Shown here: piece after piece, positions 35,502-46,584 of the stretch
Position numbering within the stretch: the first letter of the stretch is position 1
Layout of the letters: each line of letters starts with the position of its first letter
Position numbers and translations under genes: made by a program
The notes under the pieces: generated by a model
Seen by the model: the letters and a program-made list of their open reading frames with translations, nothing else
The model's database searches: none
Told to the model about the DNA's origin: nothing
DNA from: Drosophila persimilis
Lineage: Eukaryota > Arthropoda > Insecta > Diptera > Drosophilidae
DNA length: 64,000 nucleotides
Assembly: GCF_003286085.1 (NCBI RefSeq)
Contig: NW_020825288.1
Coordinates: 12,834,001 to 12,898,000, forward strand
Reading direction: 5' to 3'

Positions 35502-35622
35502 GTAAAATCAAATCGAATATCAAAAACGAGGAATATGTATAAAGGAACTTGAATAATTCGTCGGTAGTTTATCGGTATATTTGGAATATGAGACGGTATA
35601 TTTTGGTATATTTCTGAGGGTC
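35502..35622 (+). repeat. Right arm of the perfect 121-bp inverted repeat (promoter module)
   Basis: Identical to the reverse complement of 32811-32931. It is part of a longer copy of the dispersed repeat that continues on both sides, whereas the left arm is only this fragment. The two arms enclose RpS19b and the p31comet-like gene. Confidence 0.9.
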
Positions 35623-35650
35623 GGCCGGTATGTTTGAAAGATAAATCCGC

Positions 35651-35660
35651 GGTCACACTG
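35651..35660 (+). promoter_or_regulatory. Core-promoter Motif 1 of Rpt2 with upstream Motif 6-like sites
   Basis: GGTCACACTG lies 86 bp before the Rpt2 ATG. Upstream, GGTATATTT occurs in phase-like array at about 35574, 35594 and 35604. Motif 1 plus Motif 6 is the known TATA-less combination of constitutive Drosophila promoters. Here both sit inside a repeated element. Confidence 0.7.
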
Positions 35661-35736
35661 GTTATGACTGGTAAAAATTAATCAGAAAATAAAGAAGTGT
35701 ATTAATCTAAGATCACCAAATACAAGCCTACTCAAA

Positions 35737-37123
<1,387 letters not shown>

Positions 37124-37179
37124 GTTACACACACGAAAATATATGTTCAGTTAATTTTGATAATTCCCAATCATATACA

Positions 37180-37759
37180 TTAAACCAGATTAACACTAGA
37201 ACCCCTGGATATGAATAAATTCGCAGTTATTGGCAGTGATGCGGCACATTCATCCAATAAGTCGTCTGTATAGGTGCCCTGTTTCGCCGACACCACGTCT
37301 AGGGGTTCGTTTTGATGATCCAAGTATTTAAAGTGCTGTTTATCCGTGGCTTTTGGCAAATTCAGCCCTTTGTACACCTCTTTTTCTTTTAGCAACTGGT
37401 CATCTCTTGTACCAGCTGCTGCAAGTGTGTCAAAAAAGGAGCCGAATTTGGTCAGATCCAGCCCAACGTGCAACCCATCGGCATAGCCTTGATCGAAGCT
37501 AGTTTGAAAGACTTGCTCCCGTCCATCGGCAACACCATCCGCATAGCTTATCTGTTAAAAGAAGAGTATATCTTTAGTTCGTATATAAATTCAGGTGGGG
37601 ACCACAGCTGATTGTCACTCGAGTTGGCAGCGCTATATCTTACTGTTTCTTCGCACGCTTCGCACGTACCTTTCCAACTTTATCCTGAACGCGCTGATAA
37701 TTTGTGGAACTAACGACTTTAAAGTCAGTTTCCTCATCAGAGACCGCTGCCTGTGACAT
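37180..37759 (-). CDS. YAE1-like protein (iron-sulfur cargo adaptor family)
   Basis: Exons on minus are 37759-37670 and 37551-37180 with a 118-nt phase-0 intron; 153 aa. Exon 2 opens with the YAE1 signature: Y-x-DG-x3-DG, then F-x2-GY-x2-G (SYADGVADG ... FDQGYADG). In yeast and human, Yae1 with Lto1 links ABCE1/Rli1 to the cytosolic iron-sulfur assembly machinery; that role is inferred from the motif. The first exon begins MSQAAVSDEETDF. It shares a 183-bp divergent promoter with Polr3F. Confidence 0.78.
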
Positions 37760-37942
37760 TATTGGATATCCAAAAGGTGTGCTTTAGATCAGAAATCACT
37801 TTAAAAATTCAATGAACCTTTCCCACACGAATCGAGTGAGTGCCTTCTTCTTATTACCGCAACCATTCGCCCCGAACCGTTTGTTTTTGTTTTTACGCCA
37901 ATGTTAATTGATTTAAATTTGCTTTAAAGATCTGACTGCGTC

Positions 37943-38887
37943 ATGGCCGCTGAGGTCGCCCAACTGTTGCTGGCGGTTATCCAGGGAATACCCGCTGGAG
38001 CCACCAATGATGATCTCACCAAGGCCCTATCCGATGTGTCGGCAGCCACCCGAGTCGAGGGCCTGAATATATTGCTACAACAAGGCGGCATAGAGATCCT
38101 TAAAAAGGGAGAGAAACTGGTCTATCGTGCCAAGGATCCGGAGAAGAAGAGCGCACTGCCCAAAGATGCCGACAACGAGGAAAAAATCGTCTATGGGATT
38201 GTGGAGGAGGGCAGCAACAAGGGCATTTGGATACGAGACATACGTATGAAGTCGAACCTGAATATGACACAATTGAATAAAATTCTCAAGAATCTGGAAA
38301 CAAAGAAGCTAATCAAAGCGGTCAAATCTGTGAATGTTAGTATATACTCCATCCTACATTTATTGCATATTGCGTTTTACCCAATTCCTGTTTTTTAGGC
38401 CAGCAAAAAGAAAGTTTATATGCTGTACAATTTGGAGCCGGATCGATCCATCACAGGCGGTGCCTGGTACCAGGACCAGGACTTTGAAGTTGAGTTTGTC
38501 GATGTCCTCAACCAGCAGTGCTTGCGTTTTCTGCAAATGAAGCGCGAGAATGCGGAAAAGAAGCGTGACGGCCCCTTGGCCCTCAAGCAAATGTCCTGCT
38601 GCACCGTAAGCGATGTCCACAAATTCATATCGGATTTGGGCATAAGCAAGGTTAATCTAGACGAGGATGACCTTGAAACCATACTCAAGACGGTTGTCTA
38701 CGACGGCAATGCGGAGCGCATAATGCAGCAGGATGGCTCGTATGTTTATAGGGCCGTTAATTTACCTCTTCCACCCACGGGCTTGGTTCAAATGCCCTGT
38801 GGCATATGTCCTGTAATCAAGAACTGCTCCAACTGCGGCGATGTAACCGCCATTAAATGTCAATATATGAAAGAGTGGTTGGACTAA
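37943..38887 (+). CDS. Polr3F: RNA polymerase III subunit RPC6 / POLR3F
   Basis: It is a winged-helix subunit of the RPC3-6-7 subcomplex, required for promoter opening and TFIIIB contact. Exons are 37943-38335 and 38399-38887, with a 63-nt phase-0 intron whose donor is GTTAGT; 293 aa. Two tandem winged helices occupy the first half (IWIRDIRMKSNLNMTQLNK, then LNKILKNLETKKLIKAVKSV). The C-terminal cysteine cluster CGICPVIKNCSNCGDV is the Fe-S-binding region known for this subunit. It converges on Sps2. Confidence 0.94.
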
Positions 38888-38984
38888 ATTAAAAGAAAGT
38901 TTCGTGTTTAATTTGGCTATCAAGTCTCCTTCTTTAATCAAAGCATACATTCAATTAACTATCAGATATACACATTTAAAAATG

Positions 38985-39040
38985 TAAAGTTCCAAATATT
39001 TCCAAGCTTTAAGCCTTTATGAAATATCCGTCATAGGCTG
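38985..39040 (-). promoter_or_regulatory. Candidate SECIS element of Sps2
   Basis: It lies in the 3' UTR on minus, starting about 40 nt after the stop. ATGA (39034-39031) is followed by a ten-pair stem (CGGATATTTC with GAAATATTTG, two wobbles). The apical part begins ATAAAGG, with a small GGCTT/AAGCTT mini-stem as in type II SECIS. GGAA lies opposite the ATGA, giving the non-Watson-Crick quartet. The AAA sits about 12 nt after ATGA, as required. Helix I below the quartet is weak. Confidence 0.7.
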
Positions 39041-39073
39041 AATAATCAATTGTTTGTATTACCTTAAATCTAG

Positions 39074-40198
39074 TTAAAGACTGACTTCGATGTATTCTAC
39101 ATGATCTGCTAGCACTGCATCGGACTCATTTGCTTCTTCGACGCGTCCAATTTTGAATGCCTTTTGTTCGCCTTTTGTAATTTCATTGAATTCGCAGCAA
39201 AATTGGTCTGCTGCTTCGGGCGAAAGGGAAATTAATAGACCGCCAGATGTTTCTACCGATTTGCCAGCAAGTAATTTGGAGCTTTGGTCAATTAGAGTGC
39301 TAAACTTCACCACATTTTTGATAATTGGCAATCTGTTGATCTTAAATAAGACCTTGTTCTTTTGGAATTGTGCAAGGTTTTTGGCATGACCAAGTAAACC
39401 AAATCCTGTAACATCTGTGGCACAGTGCGCCCGATACTTGTGCATTAAGAGTGCAGCGGTTTTGTTTAAATATGTCATCGACTTCACTGCCATTTCAAAG
39501 GTCTCGAGTATCTCCTTATCTGTGAATTTCGTCAGGAGGGTGTTGTACTTATCAGTCTGATTAAGTTGCCAAATATAAGCATTTGTAGCCAGCTGTGTAC
39601 CCAGTGGCTTTGTAAGTACCAAAGCATCTCCCGGTCGCCCATTAGATGGAAATATGATTTCATCCTTTAGGCAGACAGAAGTCGCTACGCCGCCAACGAT
39701 GCACCAAGGATTTAGCTTTAATTCCCTCAGTTTTAAGTGGACTTGGTTGTAGCCATTTGTTGCCAATGCTTTTCGAAAACCCTGTATGATTAAAGATGTA
39801 ACAACATCACGTTGTTTGCTCGTAAATTCCGTCGATACACTTATTATCATTTCTATCGAGTCAATGTCGGTCACACCAACGGCATATAAATCACTCAAGA
39901 CATTGGCCAGCGTGATTCCTCCCAATGCTTCTGGATCATTTACCAATGGATAAAAGAAGTCGACAGTTTGTGCCAGCAGATATTCTCCTCCGTGCCGAGT
40001 CGAGTTGAGTGGTATAACGGCACAGTCCATTCCAGCGCCGATGTGGTGTTCTTCATTTTCGTTGGAATGGACTATTTCTGTTCCCCTTAGGTACTTTGTG
40101 AGTACATCTTGGGGGATTTTACAGCCTCATCCTCGAAGGGTGGAAAAATTGGTAAGTTGAAAATCGGGCTCGAGTCCATGTTTTTCTGGCCGAAACAT
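39074..40198 (-). CDS. Sps2: Selenophosphate synthetase 2, selenoprotein with in-frame TGA (Sec)
   Basis: It makes selenophosphate from selenide and ATP for selenocysteine-tRNA synthesis. A single uninterrupted exon of 375 codons encodes 374 residues if the TGA at 40129-40127 (codon 24) is read as selenocysteine. The context is L-R-G-Sec-G-C-K, the catalytic position of the SelD family. The start MFRPEKHGLEPDF is the ATG at 40198-40196. Downstream, IGAGMDCAVIP, the ATP/metal-binding GGITLANVLSDLYAVGV and CATDVTGFGLLGHA are intact. A SECIS candidate in the 3' UTR supports recoding. An ordinary ORF caller would truncate the gene to the Met at 40030. From memory, D. melanogaster Sps2 lies on another arm, so the location here may be derived. 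Confidence 0.93.
40127..40129 (-). other. Sps2: UGA recoded as selenocysteine
   Basis: TGA on minus, codon 24, sits between GGA and GGC TGT AAA. The reading frame is family-conserved on both sides, which a true stop would not allow. Confidence 0.9.
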
Positions 40199-40473
40199 CT
40201 TGGTGCATGACGGAATGGTAGGGTTGGAGCGCTCTTGCCATTCGCCACGCATATCGAAAGCTAGTACGTGGCTGTTGATTCTGTGATTGTCAAAACGAAA
40301 ATTCAGGGGCTAGGGAACTACGAATCGAAATTAAAATCAATTGAATGCGGAGAATGCGATAATTGTGTGCGCCTCCCCTAGGTTTACTTTACACAAGTGT
40401 GCTGGCACAATAAACCCCAAGTGCAATAAATATCTGCGCCGCCCCGAAACAAGAAGTCTGCTGACCTGCCAGA

Positions 40474-41623
40474 ATGGGTCTCTGCAAATGCCCAAAACGA
40501 TTGGTCACCAATCAGTTCTGCTTTGAGCACCGAGTCAATGTCTGCGAACACTGCATGGTCCAGTCCCACCCTAAGGTACATATGCTTATTCCACACAGCT
40601 CAGAAAATAATGTATTTCGGATCTATTCCGCAGTGCATAGTGCAATCCTATCTGCAGTGGCTTCGTGACAGCGACTACATTTCCAACTGCAATCTGTGTG
40701 GGACTTCGCTGGAGCAGGGCGAGTGCGTGCGACTGGTTTGCTACCGTAAGTGGTGTCACCCACATGTAGTAACCTTCCTTTTAATGACACTCTATCCAAC
40801 AATTTCTAGACGTCTTTCATTGGGACTGCTTGAATGCTCGTCAAGCCGCACTGCCTGCCAACACTGCCCCACGCGGCCATCAGTGCCCCGGTTGTAGTGT
40901 GGAGATATTTCCCAACACCAATCTCGTCTCGCCCGTGGCGGACGCCCTGAAGAACTACCTGGCTCAAGTCAACTGGGGTCGCAATGGCCTGGGCCTGGCT
41001 CTGGTAAGCGGCTAAAGAGATATTCGCCGACTTTGTGCTAATAACAATGCTCTCCAAAAGCTCTCGGAGGATCAGAGTAGCAGTTTGAAGGCCATTAAGT
41101 CTAAGGCTTCCGTCAGCCAGGCGGCGGTTAGCAATATGACCAAAGTGCATCACATTCATTCCGGAGGAGAGCGGGAGCGTGGGAAGCCGAATGGTGGTGA
41201 TGCCTCCACTCCACATTCCGTGCTCCTAATGGATGCATTTAATCCACCCAGCTCGGGCGACTTTAATGGTATGCAGCAGAGTTATTTTCTAAGCTTGGCG
41301 TTTAATATCACTATGTTATTGATCCAACAGCCAGCAGTAGGCGACCATTGTTGCCACGTCAGTCGCCCATTGGTGGGACGGATCGCGATGACAATAAGTA
41401 CCAGCGCCGCACGCCGGCAGCGCTGCTCTCGCGTTGGACGCGACGCTTTTATTCACCGTCGTCGCGGCCACCGTGGCGACGCACCTGGTTTTTGGTGCTC
41501 AGCGGCATTCTGGCCTTTGTCATGTTCATCTATCTATTGGCATGGATGGGACGCAGTGGCTCCAACGACGGCCTGGACGAGAGCTGGAACAATCCGAATC
41601 CGCAACCGAATCACTACGAGTAA
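40474..41623 (+). CDS. ZFPL1: ZFPL1, Golgi zinc-binding membrane protein
   Basis: It is a cis-Golgi integral membrane protein that binds GM130 and maintains cis-Golgi structure. Exons are 40474-40575, 40634-40745, 40810-41003, 41061-41268 and 41331-41623; all phases agree (302 aa). The N-terminus [20 protein letters not shown] with VCEHC is the B-box-like zinc domain. A RING-like CNLCG ... CY ... HVFHWDCL ... CPGCS domain follows. The C-terminal tail carries one membrane span ([20 protein letters not shown]) and ends in a short luminal segment. Introns are about 60-64 bp. AATAAA is at about 41722. It is divergent from Sps2 and convergent with TMEM199. Confidence 0.95.
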
Positions 41624-41819
41624 AATGTGTAACGAAATATTCGAAGAAAGTTTATCAACGTCGTATATACGTAGTCTCTAATCCAAAGCCTAGAATCCTT
41701 CTCCCCACACCCTCCCGAAAGAATAAAACTTTTACAGATATTTATATAATCTAAAATTCCAACGACGAATTAATACAAATATTTATGTATATATTAAAGA
41801 AAAAGTAATACATATTTGT

Positions 41820-42824
41820 TTAGTCAGCATGAGGCTTTAGAGCCTGAACTCCACTTGTCGCCGCGGACGGGACTCGCTCTCCGCGAGCCTTTGGCGCGGT
41901 CTGCTGCATGCGCTTGGGCGCGTCCAAGACCTCGTCGTATTCGTGCAGCTTTTTGGCCAGGAAGTACATCTCGGCTAGGGCTATAATGAGGGCCACAATG
42001 ACGCCCAGCAGGATGCGAAAGCCAAAGGGCAGGGGACCGACCATCAAATTGACACCAAAGAAACCAAAGGTGAAACCAGCTGCCACAGAGAAGACGAACT
42101 GCAACACCGCAATAATTTGCTTGTTCAGACTTTTAACTACAAGAAAAGAGTATTAACAGCATTCGGAATCGCTCAATTTGAGATCTCATCTCTACTCACT
42201 TTGATAGGCTATGGTGTCCTCTGGATAATGCTTCAGTCCTGCATCCACATTCTTTGTCATCTTGTGGTACTCGCGGTTGTGCTGCTCCGCACGAAGGCGT
42301 TCGCAGCGGGCCTCCAGGTCCGGGTTGCGTGGCTTCATTTCATTTTCTGGCAATACGAGATCGGATGATTCGATCAATTCATACAGAAAGATATTGCAAA
42401 TGCCATCTTTGCGCAATTGAATCAGAGTATCATTCAGCCAGTGCATGTCAGTCAGGTACAATACATTATTGTATTCCGTCGGGTGTTCTTCATCTTCCAT
42501 TACCTCCTCGGTTGCCTTCTCATCTTTGGCTGCCTTCTTATTCTTCTTTCCGATGGGTTTGGCTGGTGCTGGTTCTGGTTCCTCAGACACATCGGCCGTG
42601 AGTCTACGGAGCAGCACTCGGTCAATATTGGGGCGTTTAATGTTCAGCTCTTGTTCCTTAACGATTTGTGTACTCAAAGGTAAAGTATAGCCTTCGTTTT
42701 TCATCAGTTTGGCGACATTTTCCGGAACCTTTTTGAAGTGCTCCTTTTGGCTATCCAGGAACTCCAAAAGCGTCTTCGACGGCACAAGGCGCACCCGGGT
42801 GTCTACGATTGTGGATTTGAGCAT
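41820..42824 (-). CDS. TMEM199 / Vma12-like V-ATPase assembly factor
   Basis: It is an ER membrane chaperone for V-ATPase V0 assembly. Exons on minus are 42824-42200 and 42136-41820 with a 63-nt intron (phase 1); 313 aa. The start MLKSTIVDTRVRL at 42824 is preferred because the in-frame upstream ATG (42848) overlaps the end of muted. The cytosolic N-terminal part ends in a conserved MTKNVDAGLKHYPEDTIAYQ block. Two close membrane spans follow (QFVFSVAAGFTFGFFGV and FGFRILLGVIVALIIALAEM), as in the Vma12 family. The insert rich in Lys, Ala and Glu (KPIGKKNKKAAKDEKA) makes it longer than the vertebrate protein. Its ATG is only 13 nt past the muted stop. Confidence 0.87.
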
Positions 42825-42837
42825 TTTAGGGCAGCTC

Positions 42838-43435
42838 CTATTTGGCAATGCTCAGCTTCAATTGCAGGTCGGAGTAGAGTTCGGCGATTTCCTCCTCCTT
42901 TTCCTCAAACGAGTTTTCTATGCGCTTGTAGCCGTGCTGCAGGTTGGTCAGAAATTCGGCTCTGCGTCGCTCACGTGACTGTCGTGACTCCCGCAACTGT
43001 GCGCTGGCCTAAAAATACAAAATGCAATCAGTAATATTCGATAAGCTGGCGCCTCGATTATGTGGTGTGGTCCCAATTACCGTCCGCTCCACTTTGGCTT
43101 TCTCCAACAGGTTGTTGACCCCGTACAGCAGATTGTTCACTTCGGTACCCAGTTCGGTAAGGTTTTTGTTACCCAATGAAATGAAACGTTCTGAAAGATC
43201 GTACTTGAGCGATCCTACGGTCTCGGTGACCTGGAAAAGTTTTTCCACTTCGCTGTCGTTGCGCCGTACTTCGAAGTTGTCCAGGAAAGCTTCGATCTCG
43301 CCGTTAACAAATACGCGATGATCTAAAACGCGAAGCGGCACTTTGTACAACTCTGCAGAAGAGTAGAATATTTCGTTACAGACGATTATACAGCAGTTTT
43401 TTCAAAACATTACCTCGTCCAACCTGGCTTATCAT
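42838..43435 (-). CDS. muted: BLOC-1 subunit 5 (Muted)
   Basis: It is a subunit of BLOC-1, which acts in lysosome-related organelle and pigment granule biogenesis. Exons on minus are 43435-43414, 43352-43081 and 43008-42838; phases agree (154 aa). The first exon encodes only MISQVGR. The core LLDHR-type motif appears as VLDHRVFVNGEIEAFLDNFE, aligning with vertebrate Muted. The rest is coiled coil, ending in ESRQSRERRRAEFLTNLQ and LQLKLSIAK. A DRE (TATCGATA, 43477-43484) lies 42 bp upstream of the ATG. The stop is almost touching the TMEM199 start, suggesting one dicistronic mRNA. Confidence 0.87.
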
Positions 43436-44208
43436 TATTTTTCTACCACCCACAGCTGTCACATGACTTATCGACTTATCGATAATAATGAAAAAAATAA
43501 CTTAGCCCACTTAAACCCCCTTTATTTCAACATGATCAGAAATCATATTCATCGATTTTTATATTCGGTTTAGGGTTATTAGCTAGCCAAGAGCCTCAGC
43601 TGTGAACACATACTTTTATCCGATTGATGAATAAATGTTCTATAAGATTGGATAATTTCAAATTTTAATTTAAATAATAATACTGTGTTTTATTTTTAGA
43701 TTGCATGTGTATAACGATATATATCGCCGCAAAATATACAAACTACCCACGCCTAGCTCTAGTGCAGAGTGACCGTTTCAGGAATTTTTAATACTTTTCG
43801 GTATTTCACGGTATATCGGTATATAATGGTATATTTGGTCAATTTCATCAATCTTTTCAATTTTATTTTCAAAGGTATATAGAAATCCAATAAAGTGCAA
43901 GTGTTTAAAATAAGCTAGTCAATTAGAAAATAGATTCATTAATTGTATAAAACTATGTGGGCAGTGTTGAGGGATCCATCTAGCTAGCAATATTCGACGG
44001 AATATCAAAATCGAGGAATATGTATAATGGAACTGGAGTTCGTCAGTATATTTTTAAAATTAGACGGTATATTTTGGTATATTTCGGTGGGTCGGACCGT
44101 ATATTTTAACTATAATTCCGCGGTCACACTGCTCTAGTGCTCACGTTCTCCACTTTCTGCTTAAAAATATTTAAGAAAAAATTGGCAAAATCTCGAGCAA
44201 GTACCACG
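43436..44208. other. Divergent promoter region of muted and PSR, with two repeat copies
   Basis: Near muted there is a DRE at 43477-43484. A reverse-oriented copy of the dispersed repeat lies at about 43536-43680 and a forward copy at about 43865-44130. The forward copy runs into GGTATATTTTGGTATATTTC and ends with CCGCGGTCACACTG, the Motif 1 of PSR. Confidence 0.7.
44122..44130 (+). promoter_or_regulatory. Core-promoter Motif 1 of PSR
   Basis: GGTCACACT lies 78 bp before the PSR ATG and is preceded by two GGTATATTT sites at about 44064-44083. The arrangement matches that at Rpt2, and the flanks belong to the same dispersed repeat. Confidence 0.7.
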
Positions 44209-45417
44209 ATGAGCGAGGAATTCAAACTGCCCAAGCGCTCCCGCAAACGCACCCGCGACGTTAAGCGCAAGGCCAGGCCAGAGCTGGACGGAGAAAACGC
44301 GTGGATGGCGATGCGGTACTATGAAAACTTCGAGCCATTCTGGGATTTTGCAGATAATCTGGAACGAATTGATGATGCGGCGGTGTCGTGTGACGAATTT
44401 ATAGAACGCTTTGAGCGGCCCTACAAGCCGGTGGTGATACAGGGATGCACTGATGGCTGGATGGCTCTGGAGAAGTGGACGATGTCGCGGCTGGCCAAGA
44501 AGTACAGGAACCAGAAGTTCAAGTGCGGCGAGGACAACGAAGGCTACAGCGTCAAAATGAAGATGAAATACTACGTCGAATACATGCAAGGGACGCGCGA
44601 CGACAGTCCGCTCTACATCTTCGACAGCAGCTTTGGGGAGCACCATCGCAGGAAGAAGCTGCTCGACGACTACGTGGTGCCAAAGTACTTTCGAGATGAT
44701 CTTTTCCAGTACTGCGGTGAGAATCGTAGGCCGCCCTACCGATGGTTTGTGATGGGTCCCTCCCGCTCCGGCACTGGCATCCACATCGATCCACTGGGAA
44801 CCAGCGCTTGGAATACGCTCATTCGTGGTCACAAGCGATGGTGCCTGTTCCCCACACAAACGCCCAAGGACTTGCTCAAGGTGACCAGCGCCATGGGCGG
44901 CAAACAGCGTGACGAGGCCATCACGTGGTTCAGCACCATCTACCCGCGCACCAAGCTACCCTCCTGGCCGGAGCAATACAAGCCCATCGAGGTGCTGCAG
45001 GGCGAGGGCGACACTGTATTCGTGCCGGGCGGCTGGTGGCATGTGGTCCTCAATCTGGACGACACCATTGCAATCACCCAGAACTTCAGCTCGAAGACCA
45101 ACTTCCCGTGTGTCTGGCACAAGACCGTTCGGGGCCGGCCGAAGCTGTCGCGGAAGTGGTTGCGTGTGCTGCGCGAGCAGCGCCCAGAGCTAGCGCAAAT
45201 CGCCGAAAGTATTAATATAAACGAGAGCACCGGCTTTGCTTCGGATAGTTCTAGTAATTCAAGCTCCTCCTCGTCGTCGTCATCCTCATCGTCGTCGGAG
45301 AGCGACGCAGAAGCCGACTCCAATACGGACAGCGGACAAGAGAGTCTCACCGCCAAAAAGAAGAAGAAGCGACGCATGGGCGGTGGCGGCTCCTCCATGG
45401 GCTCCATGCGCTCCTGA
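44209..45417 (+). CDS. PSR: JmjC lysyl hydroxylase JMJD6 (PSR)
   Basis: It is a nuclear Fe(II)/2-oxoglutarate-dependent lysyl hydroxylase of splicing factors and histones, once misnamed the phosphatidylserine receptor. It is a single exon of 402 aa. [20 protein letters not shown] is the basic nuclear-localisation start; an in-frame upstream ATG at 44137 is not family-like. The JmjC metal ligands are H192-x-D194 in [20 protein letters not shown] and H278 in PGGWWHVV. The poly-Ser tract (about 45247-45300) followed by acidic residues, and the basic tail [12 protein letters not shown], match the family. AATAAA is at about 45727. Confidence 0.96.
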   Translation: MSEEFKLPKRSRKRTRDVKRKARPELDGENAWMAMRYYENFEPFWDFADNLERIDDAAVSCDEFIERFERPYKPVVIQGCTDGWMALEKWTMSRLAKKYRNQKFKCGEDNEGYSVKMKMKYYVEYMQGTRDDSPLYIFDSSFGEHHRRKKLLDDYVVPKYFRDDLFQYCGENRRPPYRWFVMGPSRSGTGIHIDPLGTSAWNTLIRGHKRWCLFPTQTPKDLLKVTSAMGGKQRDEAITWFSTIYPRTKLPSWPEQYKPIEVLQGEGDTVFVPGGWWHVVLNLDDTIAITQNFSSKTNFPCVWHKTVRGRPKLSRKWLRVLREQRPELAQIAESININESTGFASDSSSNSSSSSSSSSSSSSESDAEADSNTDSGQESLTAKKKKKRRMGGGGSSMGSMRS

Positions 45418-46584
45418 TGCACGGAGCGGACCAAGCGCAAATGCTTGCTCATGCGACTCTTTCACCGGCAGCTGATGCTCTGTCGGCGGCGTCCATGCTG
45501 CCGTCACAGCTAGCACTAGATGATCATCCATCACCTGCAGCCCCAATCAACACTTGAATATTTTATTAGATTTTTCTACATAGACAAAACGAACAACAGT
45601 CCCGCAGGCAAGGGCTCCACAGCCCGTGACATCTTTGATTAAGCGTGCCTCCCTTTCGCTTGATTTAAATATTGTATGTGTATGCTATTAATTGACTCAT
45701 TAGCTTAATCCTTAAAAGTGGCATGAAATAAACTCAGTAATATATTTGTAAAAAAGACTTCAGTATTTAATGGGGAAAGGAATCCATTCTCCAAACTATT
45801 TTCCAAGTAATAGCTCCACTTTTTATTATTTTTACAAAATTACTTTTCTCCGTTTTATTTAGAATTATATTATTTTTTTTGCGATGCATAAAAAAGAAAC
45901 AAAAGTACATCGATGGACATGCAACTTACAAGATTTTGTTAGCTAAATTATAAGGGAAGGAGGGACCATTGAAGTTGTAGTATAATGTTTTTGCAGGCAG
46001 TCTCTAAACTAAATGGAATTTAAAATTTTTGGGGACATTATACAAGTAAAAGTTTGGTTGAAATAAAAGGTAGATGATAGCTAAATTTTATTTATGGAAC
46101 AGCGTCGCTGAAAGCACTTGCTCTTAAATAAATCACCTTTAATTTGCTACAATTTGTTTTATTCATAATTATAATTAAAAGTTTGTTTTTCCCTTGCGCG
46201 CACTCTCCTCATACTCTGGATGTTGTTTTATATTCTCTTAGATGTTGTCGATGGAAAAGTCGTTTGAACTTTGACATTGAACATTGTGTTGGTTGTTGCT
46301 TTTTGTAAGAGTGTTTTTCTAATTACAGATGTACAGATTTTTGAGTTTTCCGTTTTTTATTATTTATGAATTATTTTGTAATTATGTATAAATTAGAAAT
46401 TGCGCACGCAGCTTCGTTTTGCTTAAGGTCCGTTTTGTGGTTGGGTTGGGGTTATCTTCTCTTCTGTTCGGTTCGGTTCTGTTCTGCTCTATCGTCGTAT
46501 TTAAATTTTGTAGCCAAGTTCTCCTCTCAGTTTGTGTGTGTGTGTGTGTTTTATTATGGTTCTTGTTGGTATTTTATTGTTAAC
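45418..46584. other. Convergent 3' region of PSR and Sar1
   Basis: This contains the PSR 3' UTR (AATAAA at about 45727) and, on minus, a long AT-rich stretch likely to be the Sar1 3' UTR, with several AATAAA signals (for example near 46160). A GT repeat lies at 46532-46549. No further gene. Confidence 0.6.

Larger units (their letters stand above)
34873..35736. other. Divergent promoter region of the p31comet-like gene and Rpt2, with repeat copy
   Basis: A long copy of the dispersed repeat occupies about 35040-35625: the CATACCCTGGGGAAATAGAT block, then the AATACAATAAATGGAAG and TTCATTAATCGGACAAAATT core, running directly into GGTATATTT motifs. It ends in CCGCGGTCACACTGG at about 35648-35662, the likely Rpt2 start region. 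Confidence 0.7.
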
